Assembly (NCBI GenBank): GCA_016194305.1
Contig: JACQBW010000001.1
Location: 44,927 to 108,926 of the forward strand
Origin: Nitrospirota bacterium
GTDB lineage: Bacteria; Nitrospirota; Nitrospiria; JACQBW01
Length of the DNA stretch: 64,000 nt
Direction: 5' to 3'
Below are positions 19,801 through 27,272 of this stretch, one piece after another. The position numbers and the translations under genes were made by a program. The first letter of the stretch is position 1; the number at the start of each line of letters is the position of its first letter. The notes under the pieces were generated by a model. The model ran no database searches. It was not told where the DNA came from and saw only the letters and a program-made list of their open reading frames with translations.

Positions 19801-19927
19801 TGTTCAAAACAATAGGAATTAACGAGACGGGAACGGTATCAAAGTTCTGAAACCGGTAACTTACATTATAAATAAGCAGAGCTATGAAAAAGAGAATGAA
19901 AACGGGGTTATATTTTAATTTGGACAT
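16889..19927 (-). CDS. GT-C-like polytopic membrane protein fused to 15 Sel1 repeats
   Basis: The 1012-residue protein has two parts. Residues 1-430 are strongly hydrophobic, with roughly ten membrane segments and features of glycosyltransferase-39/GT-C-type proteins, such as SSQGLWQHGPGNLF, ACGVAVAIRPTNLL and WWGGDSFGPRYL. Residues 450-989 are 15 consecutive 36-residue Sel1 (TPR-like) repeats of the form GxxxxQxNLGxMYxxGLGVxKDxAEAVKWYRKAAEQ with little variation, then a basic 23-residue tail. Sel1 arrays usually scaffold protein complexes. The fusion suggests a membrane glycosyltransferase with a built-in scaffold, which is inference. No gene is coupled to it; the downstream gap is about 450 bp. 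Confidence 0.8.
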   Translation of the reverse strand: MSKLKYNPVFILFFIALLIYNVSYRFQNFDTVPVSLIPIVLNIKGNIVMDDFHQYFSNAHIVESQYFFQETKFGFLPAYPVATGILLSPFYFLPVHFYDNHHRTVADWFNFAKIAQKISASVITALSVSLFFLLALQLNASRGLAFILSLAYAFATEAWAISSQGLWQHGPGNLFILLASLLAVYQFKQPSILKATFFGLACGVAVAIRPTNLLFVLPLYVWMVLKQPRFILSYTWLPAIIGVVLAGYNLIALGNIRGAELYLQPFTGSFWEGFSGLLLSPGRGLFIYFPLAILGVFGFYKAVRDKHTHLSFFSVLFIFVLLQITLYSKYKYWWGGDSFGPRYLSEIQPMLLLLSIPLLSKYSYKSLVWTGFYLFFIGSVFIQMVGVLVVYNKLNWNYVPVHINDFIFSSNRLWNWRNNPILWEFRREMGKFWDSNRGLLKTISNNALNGDSESQVLLGKIYQLGAEVEKSDTEAVKWFRKAAEQGDPNGQVYLGAMYSQGLGITKDEAEAVKWYRKAAEQGVAIGQFNLGVMYHNGLGVAKDDAEAVKWYRKAADQGTPSAEFNLGVMYHNGLGVAKDDAEAVNWYRKVAAQGNPYGQMNLGIMYHNGLGVAKNDSEAMRWYRKATAQGDPKVQFDLGAMYHHGLGVDKDEAEAAKWYRKAAEQGNSDGQFNLGLMFQSGLGVTKDAAEAVRWYRKAADQGNPGAQFNLGVMYSQGLGITKDEAEAVKWLRKSADQGTSDGQFNLALMYHNGLGVAKDDAEAVKWLRKSAEQGNIKGAVILAGMYQNGLGVVKNEAEAMKWYGKAADQGHSGAQFNLGVMYHHGLGVAKDDTAAVKWFRKSAEQGDPNGQVNLANMYHDGLGVPKDDAEAVKWLRKSAEQGNNKGAVILAGMYRSGLGAVKNEAEAAKWYLKAASQGDPVGQYFLGLMYAKGLGVDKDKVEAVKWLRKSAEQGDPNGQVMLGLFLENGYGVAKDEAEALKWYRKAAEQKNMDGQNNFRRLSIRRTQNPSPH
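16961..18580 (-). repeat. 15 tandem 108-bp units encoding Sel1 repeats
   Basis: The coding DNA for residues 450-989 is an in-frame tandem array with a strict 108-bp period. Several units share long near-identical stretches, for example those encoding MYHNGLGVAKDDAEAVKW, so unit number could change by recombination. Confidence 0.85.
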
Positions 19928-19971
19928 ATATTACCGTGCCTACCTATTCCCAGCTTTTTGTTTATGTCATT

Positions 19972-20310
19972 TCAGGTCAAACTTTCTTTCAAGTTTCTCT
20001 ATAAACCGATCCGCCCCTAGAGGTCTCCACGTCCTCTCATGTTTATTGACGTGCCGAGTCTATTGTCGATGCGCCTCCCGAATCGCTCGAGTCAATCCGT
20101 CACTCGCCTTCGGGTCGCGATCAAATCGACACGATTCGGCATCAAACAATAGGCCCAAATCTCCACGTTCAATTTCCTGTTCCACTTCGAAATGAGTCTT
20201 ACATAGGTCTGGTAATTATCATCAGAGAAAAATTTCTGCTGACGACGATTCCCTATTTGGGTGACATGGCGCGGTTAGCCTTGGGCAATCACTTTTGCAA
20301 TCCCGGGCTT
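19972..20310 (-). pseudogene. RAYT (REP-associated tyrosine, Y1-type) transposase relic
   Basis: Pieced minus-strand translation gives IAKVIAQG, a stop, then PRHVTQIGNRRQQKFFSDDN, YQTYVRLISKWNRKLNVEIW and AYCLMPNRVDLIA. After a frame change it gives GLTRAIREAHRQ, a stop, TRHVNKHERTW, and the tail RPLGADRFIEKLERKF. These are successive landmarks of Y1-type RAYT transposases. The HxH signature is altered to RVD, there are at least two in-frame stops and a frameshift, and the segment between the His-rich motif region and the tail is deleted. It is clearly dead. Confidence 0.75.
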
Positions 20311-20344
20311 CGATCAAAATACCTATACTATAGTTGAAAATCAA

Positions 20345-20700
20345 TAACTAAGTATGGATGTCCCTATAAATAGGAGATGACACCGACGTGACCATCCGCT
20401 CGATACTGAGGCTGCCTTACAACGACATCTCTGCCCGGATTCGATCGTAGATGACGTCCCGCCAGAGCTTCCGCTCCCGTGGCGTCGAGCCTTTACTTTT
20501 TGCAAGGCATTTTTTTGAAAAATCCACCTCCAGTATCTTGTCTTCCAATACACGCTTCAATTGTTGGACTTCCTTTCGAAGAGAAACGTCACGGGAATTA
20601 ATGGGTGGGGGATCTTCTGATTCGGTAGGATTGAGATTATCACGCCATGGATACAATAATAGGCGATGTACACCAGGCTTCTCGGAAAGTTCCGATTGGT
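20345..20700 (-). mobile_element. IS3-family transposase fragment (OrfA end and start of OrfB)
   Basis: The minus strand encodes EKPGVHRLLLYPWRDNLNP and LRKEVQQLKRVLEDKILEVD, a leucine-zipper-like segment of IS3-type OrfA. A frame slip follows, where FQKNALQKVKARRHGS appears in the next frame. RDVIYDRIRAEMSLQGSLSI then corresponds to the start of the OrfB-like portion, and the sequence is cut at about 20345. No catalytic DDE domain remains. It adjoins the RAYT relic, so this gap is a small graveyard of mobile DNA. Confidence 0.65.
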
Positions 20701-20709
20701 CGCTCTTTT

Positions 20710-20895
20710 TTAGGCGACCTTCTTATTATAAGGAAGGTGTGAGAAAACCTTGGTTTCTGGATCTGTTCCAAGGGAGCGCTCACTATCTTTTCGAGCGTCA
20801 TCGGTAAGCAGGGCCCATATACTTAGGCCAGTCATGCCTACTGCTCCGAACAAGGCAAAAATCCCATATTCAAAAAAACCGTTGATTGGAGTCAT
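20710..20895 (-). CDS. Putative small single-pass membrane protein
   Basis: The 61-residue frame starts at ATG 20895 with GAGGT about 6 bp upstream. It contains one hydrophobic segment (IFALFGAVGMTGLSIWALL) followed by a charged tail. I recognise no family. It lies next to mobile-element relics, so it could be a fragment of a larger gene. Confidence 0.4.
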   Translation of the reverse strand: MTPINGFFEYGIFALFGAVGMTGLSIWALLTDDARKDSERSLGTDPETKVFSHLPYNKKVA

Positions 20896-21313
20896 CAGGG
20901 ACCTCGTGGGTAATTAATTGAGGTTGGGAACGATTCAAATTGATGATGAACAGATAGTGTATATTAGAATGATAAATATTGGATAAAGCAGGAGTAAAGT
21001 TTTATGAAGATTGTATAAAGGAATGGTAAAGAAAGCGTGCTACAAGTCCTTCCTGTTGTGCAAATTGATTTAAAACCAAATCGCTGCGTCTATCTGTCAG
21101 GATTTCTCAGACATTCCTGCTTTCTCCCAGAGGGTTCTTCCATTGTGCTCTCAGATCTAACATCCAATAATCAAAATGATTTGTTTCTAACGATTAGAAA
21201 GGTATATATTCAAATTACGAATATTAAGTGTTGTAAGGGAAATAGATTGTAGATGTCTACCTTTCAATTTCCATTATTTATTTTTAGAAAACTTTTTTGG
21301 GAAAAGGACTCAA
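20896..21313. other. Intergenic region upstream of the histidine kinase
   Basis: About 420 bp, AT-rich. I see no gene, tRNA or repeat. It should contain the kinase promoter, and AAAAGGA precedes the kinase TTG start. Confidence 0.35.
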
Positions 21314-23338
21314 TTGAACCCCCCAAAAATTCCATTTGATGAAACTCAACGATTAGAGGCCTTGGAAAATATTAAGATCCTTGATACCGATCCGGAAGAA
21401 AGGTTTGACCGAATCACAAGACTGGCTGCCAACTTTTATGATATGCCGATCTCTGTCCTTACTTTGGTTGACGCTAACCGTCAGTGGTTCAAATCCAGTT
21501 ACGGACTTAAAATAAATGAAACTACCCGCGATATTTCATTTTGCGGACACACAATCCTTTCCGACAAGTTTTTCATTATTCCTGATGCTTTATTAGATCC
21601 CCGATTTTTAGATAATCCTCTTGTTACACATGAACCATTTATTCGATTTTATGCCGGGATTTCCTTAAGAAATGAAGAGGGTTATAAGATTGGATCACTC
21701 GCCATCATTGATCGCCGCCCCAGAAATCTTCAAGAGGAAAATCTATTATCTTTGACCGACCTAGCTAAGATCGCAGAAACAGAATTGAATTCGGCGATTT
21801 TCTCCAAACACCTTATTGAACGGGGAAACCTCTTGGATGCCATTGTTGATTCCTGTCCCGAGTGCATAAAACTGGTTGATTCCGAAGGGACATTAGTCAA
21901 TATAAACTTGATAGGAGCAAGAATGATGGGGGCTGATTCCCTTGATCAACTTATAGGTAAAAGTATTTATCCACTGGTTGTTCCAAAGGATTCTGAAGCA
22001 TTTAAATCATTCGTGAAAAATGTCGTTCAGGGAAAGACCGGCACTCTAGAATTCGAAATTAAAAATCTTAAAGGAAGGACACTCTTCTTAGAAACGCACG
22101 GGGTTCCTTTCCGAAATCATAAAAATGAAATTGCAGGCGTCCTTGGAGTCACTCGTGATATTACCGGAAAGAAAAGATTAGAAGAAGAGTTACGTAAGTC
22201 GATGACTTTGGAGTCCCTGGGTCTTTTAGCCGGAGGAATTGCTCATGATTTCAACAATATTCTTACAGGAGTTCTAGGAAATATCTCCCTGGCCAAGTCC
22301 CTCATTGATTCAAAAGATCAGCTCATGAGCAGGTTAAACGATGCTGAAAAAGCGTCCATGCGCGCCTCTGACCTAGCTCAACAACTCCTCACTTTTGCCA
22401 AGGGTGGAGCTCCAATCAAAAGGGTTATTCCAATTCGGAGGGTTATAGAGCATTCAGTCCAGTTTTTCCTGAAAGGGTCCAATATCCAATCCCAGCTTTT
22501 CTTTCAAGAGGGTCTTTGGCCAGTGGAAGCCGATGAAGGACAGATTAGCCAGGTCTTTCAAAATCTCATCATAAATGCTCAACAAGCAATGCCCGCTGGT
22601 GGAACGATTAGAGTAGAAGTTAAGAACCTGGAAATCGAAGAAGATGGCGGAGGTCAAATCCTTCCGTTTAGAAAGGGTAATTATATCGAAATCTCGATCC
22701 AAGACCAAGGGCCAGGCATTTCGAAGGATCACCTTTCGAAGATTTTCGATCCCTATTTTACGACCAAGGAAAAAGGGACAGGGTTAGGTCTATCTATTTC
22801 TTATTCAATCATCGACAGGCATAAGGGTTATATCACCGCAGAATCTACTCTCGGAGCTGGCACCACTTTTTTTGTCTTCCTTCCCGCCCTTTCTCAGTCT
22901 ATTATCCCTCAAGAAATAAAAGAAGAGGAGGCGATGAGTCGTGGAAAAGGGAGAGTCCTTGTCATGGACGATGAAGAAGGCGTCCTGAATGTCGCCCGAG
23001 AGACTCTCAAGCATCTTGGTTATGTGGTTGAACTAGCCAAGAGCGGAACTGAGGCAGTGAAAATGTATAGAAACGCGAGAAGTACCAGCCACCCCTTTGA
23101 TATCGTCATTGTCGACCTGACAGTACCAGGAGATATTGGTGGAGTGGAGACGCTCCGAAGGCTAAAGGAGATTGATTCTCAGGTGAAAGTTATTGTATCA
23201 AGCGGTTATTCCAATAGCCCGGCATTGGCCGAATTTAAATCCTTTGGCTTTTCCGAATGTCTCAGGAAACCGTTTCGAGCTTTTGAGGTAAGCGAAGCGG
23301 TTAAGAGTGTATTGAAAGCTGGAAGATTAGAAAATTAA
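21314..23338 (+). CDS. Hybrid sensor histidine kinase (GAF-PAS-HisKA-HATPase-REC)
   Basis: The 674-residue protein has no signal or membrane segment. A GAF domain (about 20-160, with FCGHTILSDKFFIIPDALLD) is followed by PAS (about 170-290, CIKLVDSEGTLVNINLIGA). The phosphoacceptor motif is GIAHDFNNILTGVLGNISLA, with His near 310. The HATPase has VFQNLIINAQQAM, DQGPGISKDHLSKIF and GTGLGLSISY. A C-terminal receiver (about 545-670) has the Asp in IVIVDLTVPG and the Lys in LRKPF. The start is TTG 21314 after AAAAGGA. No separate output regulator is adjacent. It lies just outside the metal island and its signal is unknown. Confidence 0.9.
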   Translation: MNPPKIPFDETQRLEALENIKILDTDPEERFDRITRLAANFYDMPISVLTLVDANRQWFKSSYGLKINETTRDISFCGHTILSDKFFIIPDALLDPRFLDNPLVTHEPFIRFYAGISLRNEEGYKIGSLAIIDRRPRNLQEENLLSLTDLAKIAETELNSAIFSKHLIERGNLLDAIVDSCPECIKLVDSEGTLVNINLIGARMMGADSLDQLIGKSIYPLVVPKDSEAFKSFVKNVVQGKTGTLEFEIKNLKGRTLFLETHGVPFRNHKNEIAGVLGVTRDITGKKRLEEELRKSMTLESLGLLAGGIAHDFNNILTGVLGNISLAKSLIDSKDQLMSRLNDAEKASMRASDLAQQLLTFAKGGAPIKRVIPIRRVIEHSVQFFLKGSNIQSQLFFQEGLWPVEADEGQISQVFQNLIINAQQAMPAGGTIRVEVKNLEIEEDGGGQILPFRKGNYIEISIQDQGPGISKDHLSKIFDPYFTTKEKGTGLGLSISYSIIDRHKGYITAESTLGAGTTFFVFLPALSQSIIPQEIKEEEAMSRGKGRVLVMDDEEGVLNVARETLKHLGYVVELAKSGTEAVKMYRNARSTSHPFDIVIVDLTVPGDIGGVETLRRLKEIDSQVKVIVSSGYSNSPALAEFKSFGFSECLRKPFRAFEVSEAVKSVLKAGRLEN

Positions 23339-23540
23339 ATAGTCTATTGTAATATCTAAGTCAAATCAATTTGGGTCAATTTGGGTTTTCAAGTGGTAAC
23401 TTTCATTATCTGTATTCCCAATAACTTGAATGTTATCATCGCTATCGGTTATTTTCCCATCTTGGCTCCACTCATTTATGGAACGTTTTGGGGTTATAAG
23501 TAGAAGAAAACAACGCAAAATTAGACGCTGTAAATCATTG

Positions 23541-23597
23541 AAAAAATGGAGCGGGAAACGAGATTTGAACTCGCGACCCTTGCCTTGGCAAGGCGAT
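23541..23597 (-). repeat. Displaced 3' portion of tRNA-Gly: distal attachment-site copy of the metal island
   Basis: This 57-bp segment matches 41145-41201 with a single mismatch (T at 23581 against C at 41185). It covers the tRNA-Gly CCA end, acceptor 3' strand, T arm and anticodon arm, then stops abruptly before the D arm, and the flanking bases differ completely. It has the same orientation as the intact tRNA, as expected of the tRNA 3' end displaced by an integrating element. Confidence 0.88.
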
Positions 23598-23651
23598 TTT
23601 TTCTATTTGCTTATGCGCTTCAGTATATTTTCGGCTACAATCTGGTGACAA

Positions 23652-23685
23652 TTTCTCTGAAATCTGGAAATATATTTCAGAGAAA
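23652..23685. repeat. Perfect 12-bp inverted repeat inside the island end
   Basis: TTTCTCTGAAAT (23652-23663) and its exact complement (23674-23685) flank a 10-bp spacer, about 55 bp inside the distal attachment copy. It could be a terminator-like hairpin or a recombinase/excisionase arm site. No T-run follows, so a terminator is not favoured. Confidence 0.55.
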
Positions 23686-23800
23686 CTTCCTGGTGTTAGC
23701 AGGTTGGACGATTTAGAAATTTTCACACCTTATATCCTAACTATACGTAATCCTCAGTGCTAAACATCAATTTAACGCTTTAAGAATGAAATTCTTATCC

Positions 23801-23830
23801 TTGACACTATACTATACCCCCCTATATTAT
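23801..23830 (+). promoter_or_regulatory. Promoter with a CsoR/RcnR-family operator in its spacer
   Basis: A consensus -35 TTGACA (23801-23806) is followed after 16-18 bp by -10 candidates TATATT (23823) or TATTAT (23825). The spacer holds TATA-CCCCCC-TATA (23813-23826). A run of six C/G flanked by AT-rich inverted repeats is the known operator style of the CsoR/RcnR/FrmR family. Binding there would block RNA polymerase, so the downstream regulator and ATPase genes are probably autoregulated and metal-inducible. Confidence 0.7.
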
Positions 23831-23855
23831 ATATTTGAAACCACAGGAGGAAGAT

Positions 23856-24134
23856 ATGGCCCATACGATCCGACAAAAGACCAAGCTATTGAACCGAGTG
23901 CGTCGTATCCGGGGACAGATTGAAGCGGTAGAACGTGCCCTGAAAGATGAAAAGGAATGCACCGACGTGCTCCATGGCATTGCAGCTGCTCGCGGGGCAA
24001 TTAATGGTCTCATGGCTGAAGTCCTTGAAGACCATATTCGAAATCATGTCGCAGATCCCGCAAGTGACCCTGACACCAAACGAGCAAAAGGCGCTGAAGA
24101 CCTAATCGACGTTGTCCGCTCTTATCTAAAATAA
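23856..24134 (+). CDS. CsoR/RcnR-family (DUF156) metal-responsive repressor, RcnR/FrmR-like
   Basis: This 92-residue all-helical repressor starts at ATG 23856 with AGGAGGA 6 bp upstream; an in-frame TTG further upstream is rejected. The RGQIEAVERAL and AAARGAINGLMAEVLEDHI segments are typical of the family. Counting from Met1, the metal-site positions are His3, Cys35, His60 and His64. That set matches RcnR (Ni/Co) rather than the Cys-His-Cys site of Cu(I)-sensing CsoR, while the backbone is closer to FrmR. It should repress its own promoter and the P-type ATPase gene 16 bp downstream. Ligand metal is inferred. Confidence 0.87.
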   Translation: MAHTIRQKTKLLNRVRRIRGQIEAVERALKDEKECTDVLHGIAAARGAINGLMAEVLEDHIRNHVADPASDPDTKRAKGAEDLIDVVRSYLK

Positions 24135-24150
24135 CGAAAGGAAATGCGTA

Positions 24151-26115
24151 GTGCCTTCACTCGACAAACCTGCTTCTTTTTCGAATGTATCTGGAAAGAA
24201 ACAATCCCGGCCGCCAGTTCAGTTACCGGAGCCCCCCTGCTGTGATGGAAATAATCACGACAATGGACAAAGTCTCAATTGGTCCATCGAGAGGATGGAA
24301 TTAGTACGGATTGTATCCGTTGCTCTTTCCGCTGCAGCCGTTTGGTTCCACTTTTGGGATCCGATAGGTAAAGTAAACGTCATCGGAATGGCAGGATTAA
24401 TTCTTGGGGGTTGGCCGATCTTCAAGAGTGCATTTAAGAATATGGCAGCGCGGCGTATGACCATGGAATTATCCATGACCATTGCGATCGTTTCCGCCGC
24501 AGCCATTTCAGAATTCTTTACGGCCCTTGTGATCACATTGTTCGTGTTGATCGCTGAGGTTCTAGAGGAAATGACAGTTTCTCGAGGGCGTCGAGCCATC
24601 CGTAACCTGTTGGAAGTTCTGCCCAATTCGGTATCAGTTCGTCGTGAGGGAGAAGTGCGGGATATTAATGCCGATGAACTTGAAGTGGGGGATGCGGTGC
24701 TGGTAAGTCCCGGAGGAAACATTCCGATTGACGGAAAGGTTATTGGCGGATTTTCGTACGTGGATCAGTCGCGGATCACAGGCGAATCGATGCCTCTTGA
24801 AAAAACTTCCGGGACAACAGTCTATGCCGGTTCGATAAACCAATCCGGTCTTTTAGAGATTCGTGCCGAGCGGATTGGCAGGGATACCAGCTACGGCAAG
24901 ATCATTCAAGCGGTAGAAGAGGCCGAACAGTCGCGAGCTCCGGTGCAGCGTTTGGCGGATCAACTTGCTGGCTATCTGGTTTACTTCGCGCTCGGCGCTG
25001 CCACTCTGACTTTTGTTATTACACAAAATATCTATTCAACCATATCGGTGGTTATTGTTGCTGGAGCCTGTGGTATTGCTGCTGGCACGCCTCTTGCCAT
25101 TCTGGGTGGAATTGGCCGTGCAGCACGGCTCGGCTCCATTATTAAAGGGGGACTTTATCTTGAACTGTTGGGCAGGGTCGATACGGTTGTGCTCGACAAA
25201 ACAGGTACCCTCACTTTCGGTCAACCGAAAGTTCAGAGTGTCATTCCTTCTCCCGGCATAGATCCCCTACAGGTTATTGAAGTTGCGGCGGGAGCCGAAT
25301 CCCGTTCAGAACACCCCCTTGGAAAAGCTATTGTTAGGTATGCTCGGGAATCAGGCTGTTCAATCAAAGAACCCGACGAGTTCACCTACACGCCGGGCCG
25401 GGGAATCGCAGCAATTTTTGAGGGGAAAACTGTTTTGGTGGGGGGGCGAAAGCTCATGTTGGATCACGAAATTCATATTCCGAAAGTTCCGGTGTCAGGA
25501 CTGGAGGATTCAGAGGTATTCGTGGCCCGGGGAAAACAATTTTATGGGGTGATCACAATTTCCGATACAGTTCGGCCCGAAGCCCAAAGGGCAATCCAGG
25601 AAATCACTCGAATGAGAATCCGAACCATTCTCTTGACCGGAGATAGTCGACCGGTGGCCCAGGCTGTGGCCCGGCAGCTCGACATCAAGGAGGCGGAGGC
25701 CGACTTGTTGCCGGAAGATAAACTCGACCGTATTAAAAGCCTGATCAAGAACGGCTACGTCGTTGCAATGCTGGGTGATGGTATCAACGACGCGCCGGCG
25801 TTGGCCGAGGCAAGCGTAGGCGTTGCCATGGGCTCAGGCACAGACATTGCGCGCGAAAGTGCCGATGTGGTTCTTATCGGCAATGATTTCATGAAATTCA
25901 CCAAGACCTTGGTGATTGCCAGACAGACCCGGGAAATTATTTGGCAAAATTTCGCCGGCACTATCATCGTTGATCTGCTGGGTATAGGCTTGGCAGCTTT
26001 TGGGTTTCTTAACCCATTGTTTGCTGCATTCATTCATGTTTCTTCGGAGTTAGTTTTTATCCTTAACTCAGCCAGACTATTGCAGGAGGAGTCTGACAAA
26101 AACATAAAAAAATAG
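24151..26115 (+). CDS. Heavy-metal P1B-type ATPase with an atypical ACGIAAGTP membrane motif
   Basis: The 654-residue pump has the actuator motif RITGESMPLEK, the phosphorylation site VVLDKTGTLTFG (Asp349), SEHPLGKAI and [16 protein letters not shown], all intact. There is no N-terminal metal-binding domain, only a short stretch with a CC pair. At the metal-site helix, where P1B pumps have CPC, SPC or CPH, this protein has VAGACGIAAGTPLAI. Cys307 is retained, but the following proline and second cysteine are missing and the motif is two residues shorter. Substrate specificity therefore cannot be read from known classes. The GTG start follows AAAGGA. It is probably co-transcribed with the RcnR/FrmR-like gene. 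Confidence 0.85.
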   Translation: MPSLDKPASFSNVSGKKQSRPPVQLPEPPCCDGNNHDNGQSLNWSIERMELVRIVSVALSAAAVWFHFWDPIGKVNVIGMAGLILGGWPIFKSAFKNMAARRMTMELSMTIAIVSAAAISEFFTALVITLFVLIAEVLEEMTVSRGRRAIRNLLEVLPNSVSVRREGEVRDINADELEVGDAVLVSPGGNIPIDGKVIGGFSYVDQSRITGESMPLEKTSGTTVYAGSINQSGLLEIRAERIGRDTSYGKIIQAVEEAEQSRAPVQRLADQLAGYLVYFALGAATLTFVITQNIYSTISVVIVAGACGIAAGTPLAILGGIGRAARLGSIIKGGLYLELLGRVDTVVLDKTGTLTFGQPKVQSVIPSPGIDPLQVIEVAAGAESRSEHPLGKAIVRYARESGCSIKEPDEFTYTPGRGIAAIFEGKTVLVGGRKLMLDHEIHIPKVPVSGLEDSEVFVARGKQFYGVITISDTVRPEAQRAIQEITRMRIRTILLTGDSRPVAQAVARQLDIKEAEADLLPEDKLDRIKSLIKNGYVVAMLGDGINDAPALAEASVGVAMGSGTDIARESADVVLIGNDFMKFTKTLVIARQTREIIWQNFAGTIIVDLLGIGLAAFGFLNPLFAAFIHVSSELVFILNSARLLQEESDKNIKK

Positions 26116-26277
26116 CGAATTTTTTGGTAATCCTCTTGAGGTGATTAAAACATAACGCCTTTTCCAATCCATTTTCCCCAATATACCAGAAGAAATTTTC
26201 AGAGAAAAATGGTCAATCCGGGATTTATGAAGCAACTCTTCAATGATCAAATCTTCCGTTGCAAGACATAACAAAAA

Positions 26278-26883
26278 TTAGTGTCCATGTGGATCAGGTG
26301 TCTTCGAGGATTCGGATGGCTTTTCCGATCCTTTTTTCGAGGGTTGCTTTTCCTTTTGGGGCACCATTATGTCCATCTTCGGACCCATTTCCATCATGGA
26401 TTCGAGATGATCCCGCTGTTCAGGAGTTAAATGCGCCTTAATCTGCTGCGTCAGAAGAATATGGCTCATCTCCATCTCCGCCATGGCATCATGTTTTTCC
26501 TTAAGTTTTTCTTTTGCTTTTGCAACATCGATTGGATTACCCATGAGAATTTCCTTTAACTCCACCCCGGACATCTGAATTTTGCTAAACAGAGGAATAG
26601 CCTCCTTTTGATGTTTGATCTTTTCCTGCTGTATTATTTTTTTCTGCTCAGAAGTCAGATCCAGACTATTCATGGCTTTCATCATCAACATCATACCCAT
26701 CATGTCATGTTCCATCCCCATTCCATGCATTCCCATCATCCCACCCATGTCCCCACCGCCCATCATTCCCTCTTCCATCATCCCTTTTCCCTCTTTACCA
26801 CTGTCTTTCATCTGGCCAAACGCGGTCAATGGAACAATCATTAAAAATGAAACCAGTATGATTTTTATCAGCTTGTTATCCAT
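26278..26883 (-). CDS. Periplasmic Spy/CpxP-like (LTxxQ) protein, Met/His-rich
   Basis: The 201-residue precursor has a signal peptide (IKIILVSFLMIVPLTAFG), then a Met/Gly/His-rich segment (MMGGGDMGGMMGMHGMGMEH) likely to bind Cu(I). A helical domain with two LTxxQ-type motifs (DLTSEQKKI, HLTPEQRDHL), characteristic of Spy/CpxP periplasmic chaperones, follows. The C-terminus is Lys/Ser/Pro-rich and ends HGH. The start is ATG 26883, preceded by AAGGAG. The frame extends upstream but overlaps the YHS gene, so the longer version is rejected. It probably buffers copper or protects periplasmic proteins. Confidence 0.8.
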   Translation of the reverse strand: MDNKLIKIILVSFLMIVPLTAFGQMKDSGKEGKGMMEEGMMGGGDMGGMMGMHGMGMEHDMMGMMLMMKAMNSLDLTSEQKKIIQQEKIKHQKEAIPLFSKIQMSGVELKEILMGNPIDVAKAKEKLKEKHDAMAEMEMSHILLTQQIKAHLTPEQRDHLESMMEMGPKMDIMVPQKEKQPSKKGSEKPSESSKTPDPHGH

Positions 26884-26893
26884 TTTTTTCTCC

Positions 26894-27040
26894 TTATGAT
26901 TTAATAAAATTCTCTGGGTTTCTTTCAAACCTCTCTTTGCAGGAAACAGAACAAAAATAATACGTTTTTCCTTTATAGTTGCCTGTCCCTGCCGCCTTTT
27001 TCTCGTCAACCTGCATACCACAAACCACATCTTTTGCCAT
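26894..27040 (-). CDS. YHS-domain mini-protein
   Basis: A 48-residue frame starts at ATG 27038-27040 with GGAGGTGAG just upstream. It reads AKDVVCGMQVDEKKA, then YKGKTYYFCSVSCKERFERN. This is the YHS domain (CGM ... YFCS..C), a small metal-associated fold often fused to or placed beside copper P-type ATPases. Three cysteines are candidate metal ligands. It ends 10 bp before the Spy-like gene, with that gene's ribosome-binding site in between, so the two form an operon. It probably acts as a copper carrier or accessory to the ATPase at 27273-29516. Confidence 0.8.
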   Translation of the reverse strand: MAKDVVCGMQVDEKKAAGTGNYKGKTYYFCSVSCKERFERNPENFIKS

Positions 27041-27272
27041 TTCTTCTCACCTCCCTCCGATTTAACTCGCGACATGGTTCCGCTTTGAAATGCCTCAAAC
27101 TCTTACCATTTCTTCAACCACATCTCCCAGATCGAGATCAGGATTTGTTCCGGACATTATATCTAATCCGTTTATTAAGAACTTATCACTTCTTTTTTTA
27201 GGCGTCTTCCTTCCAAAGGTCTGGAATACATCGGATTATTTGAGGCTAAAAATTATTTCAAGTAGTTAACCT

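Noticed and set aside
21314..23338. Hybrid kinase as the copper sensor of the island
   Set aside because: It lies outside the attachment copies, has no periplasmic metal-sensing domain, and no response-regulator gene accompanies it; kept only as a possibility.
23535..23726. 63-codon minus-strand frame reading into the displaced tRNA copy, possibly an integrase tail
   Set aside because: No tyrosine-recombinase motif is visible and its end is simply translated tRNA sequence.
26077..26274. 65-codon minus-strand frame between the P1B-type ATPase and Spy-like genes
   Set aside because: It has a TTG start with no ribosome-binding site, overlaps the ATPase 3' end, and shows no recognisable motif.
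27041..27272. Short open frame upstream of the YHS gene
   Set aside because: The frame opens after a stop with no start codon except one that gives about 20 residues; no family resemblance.
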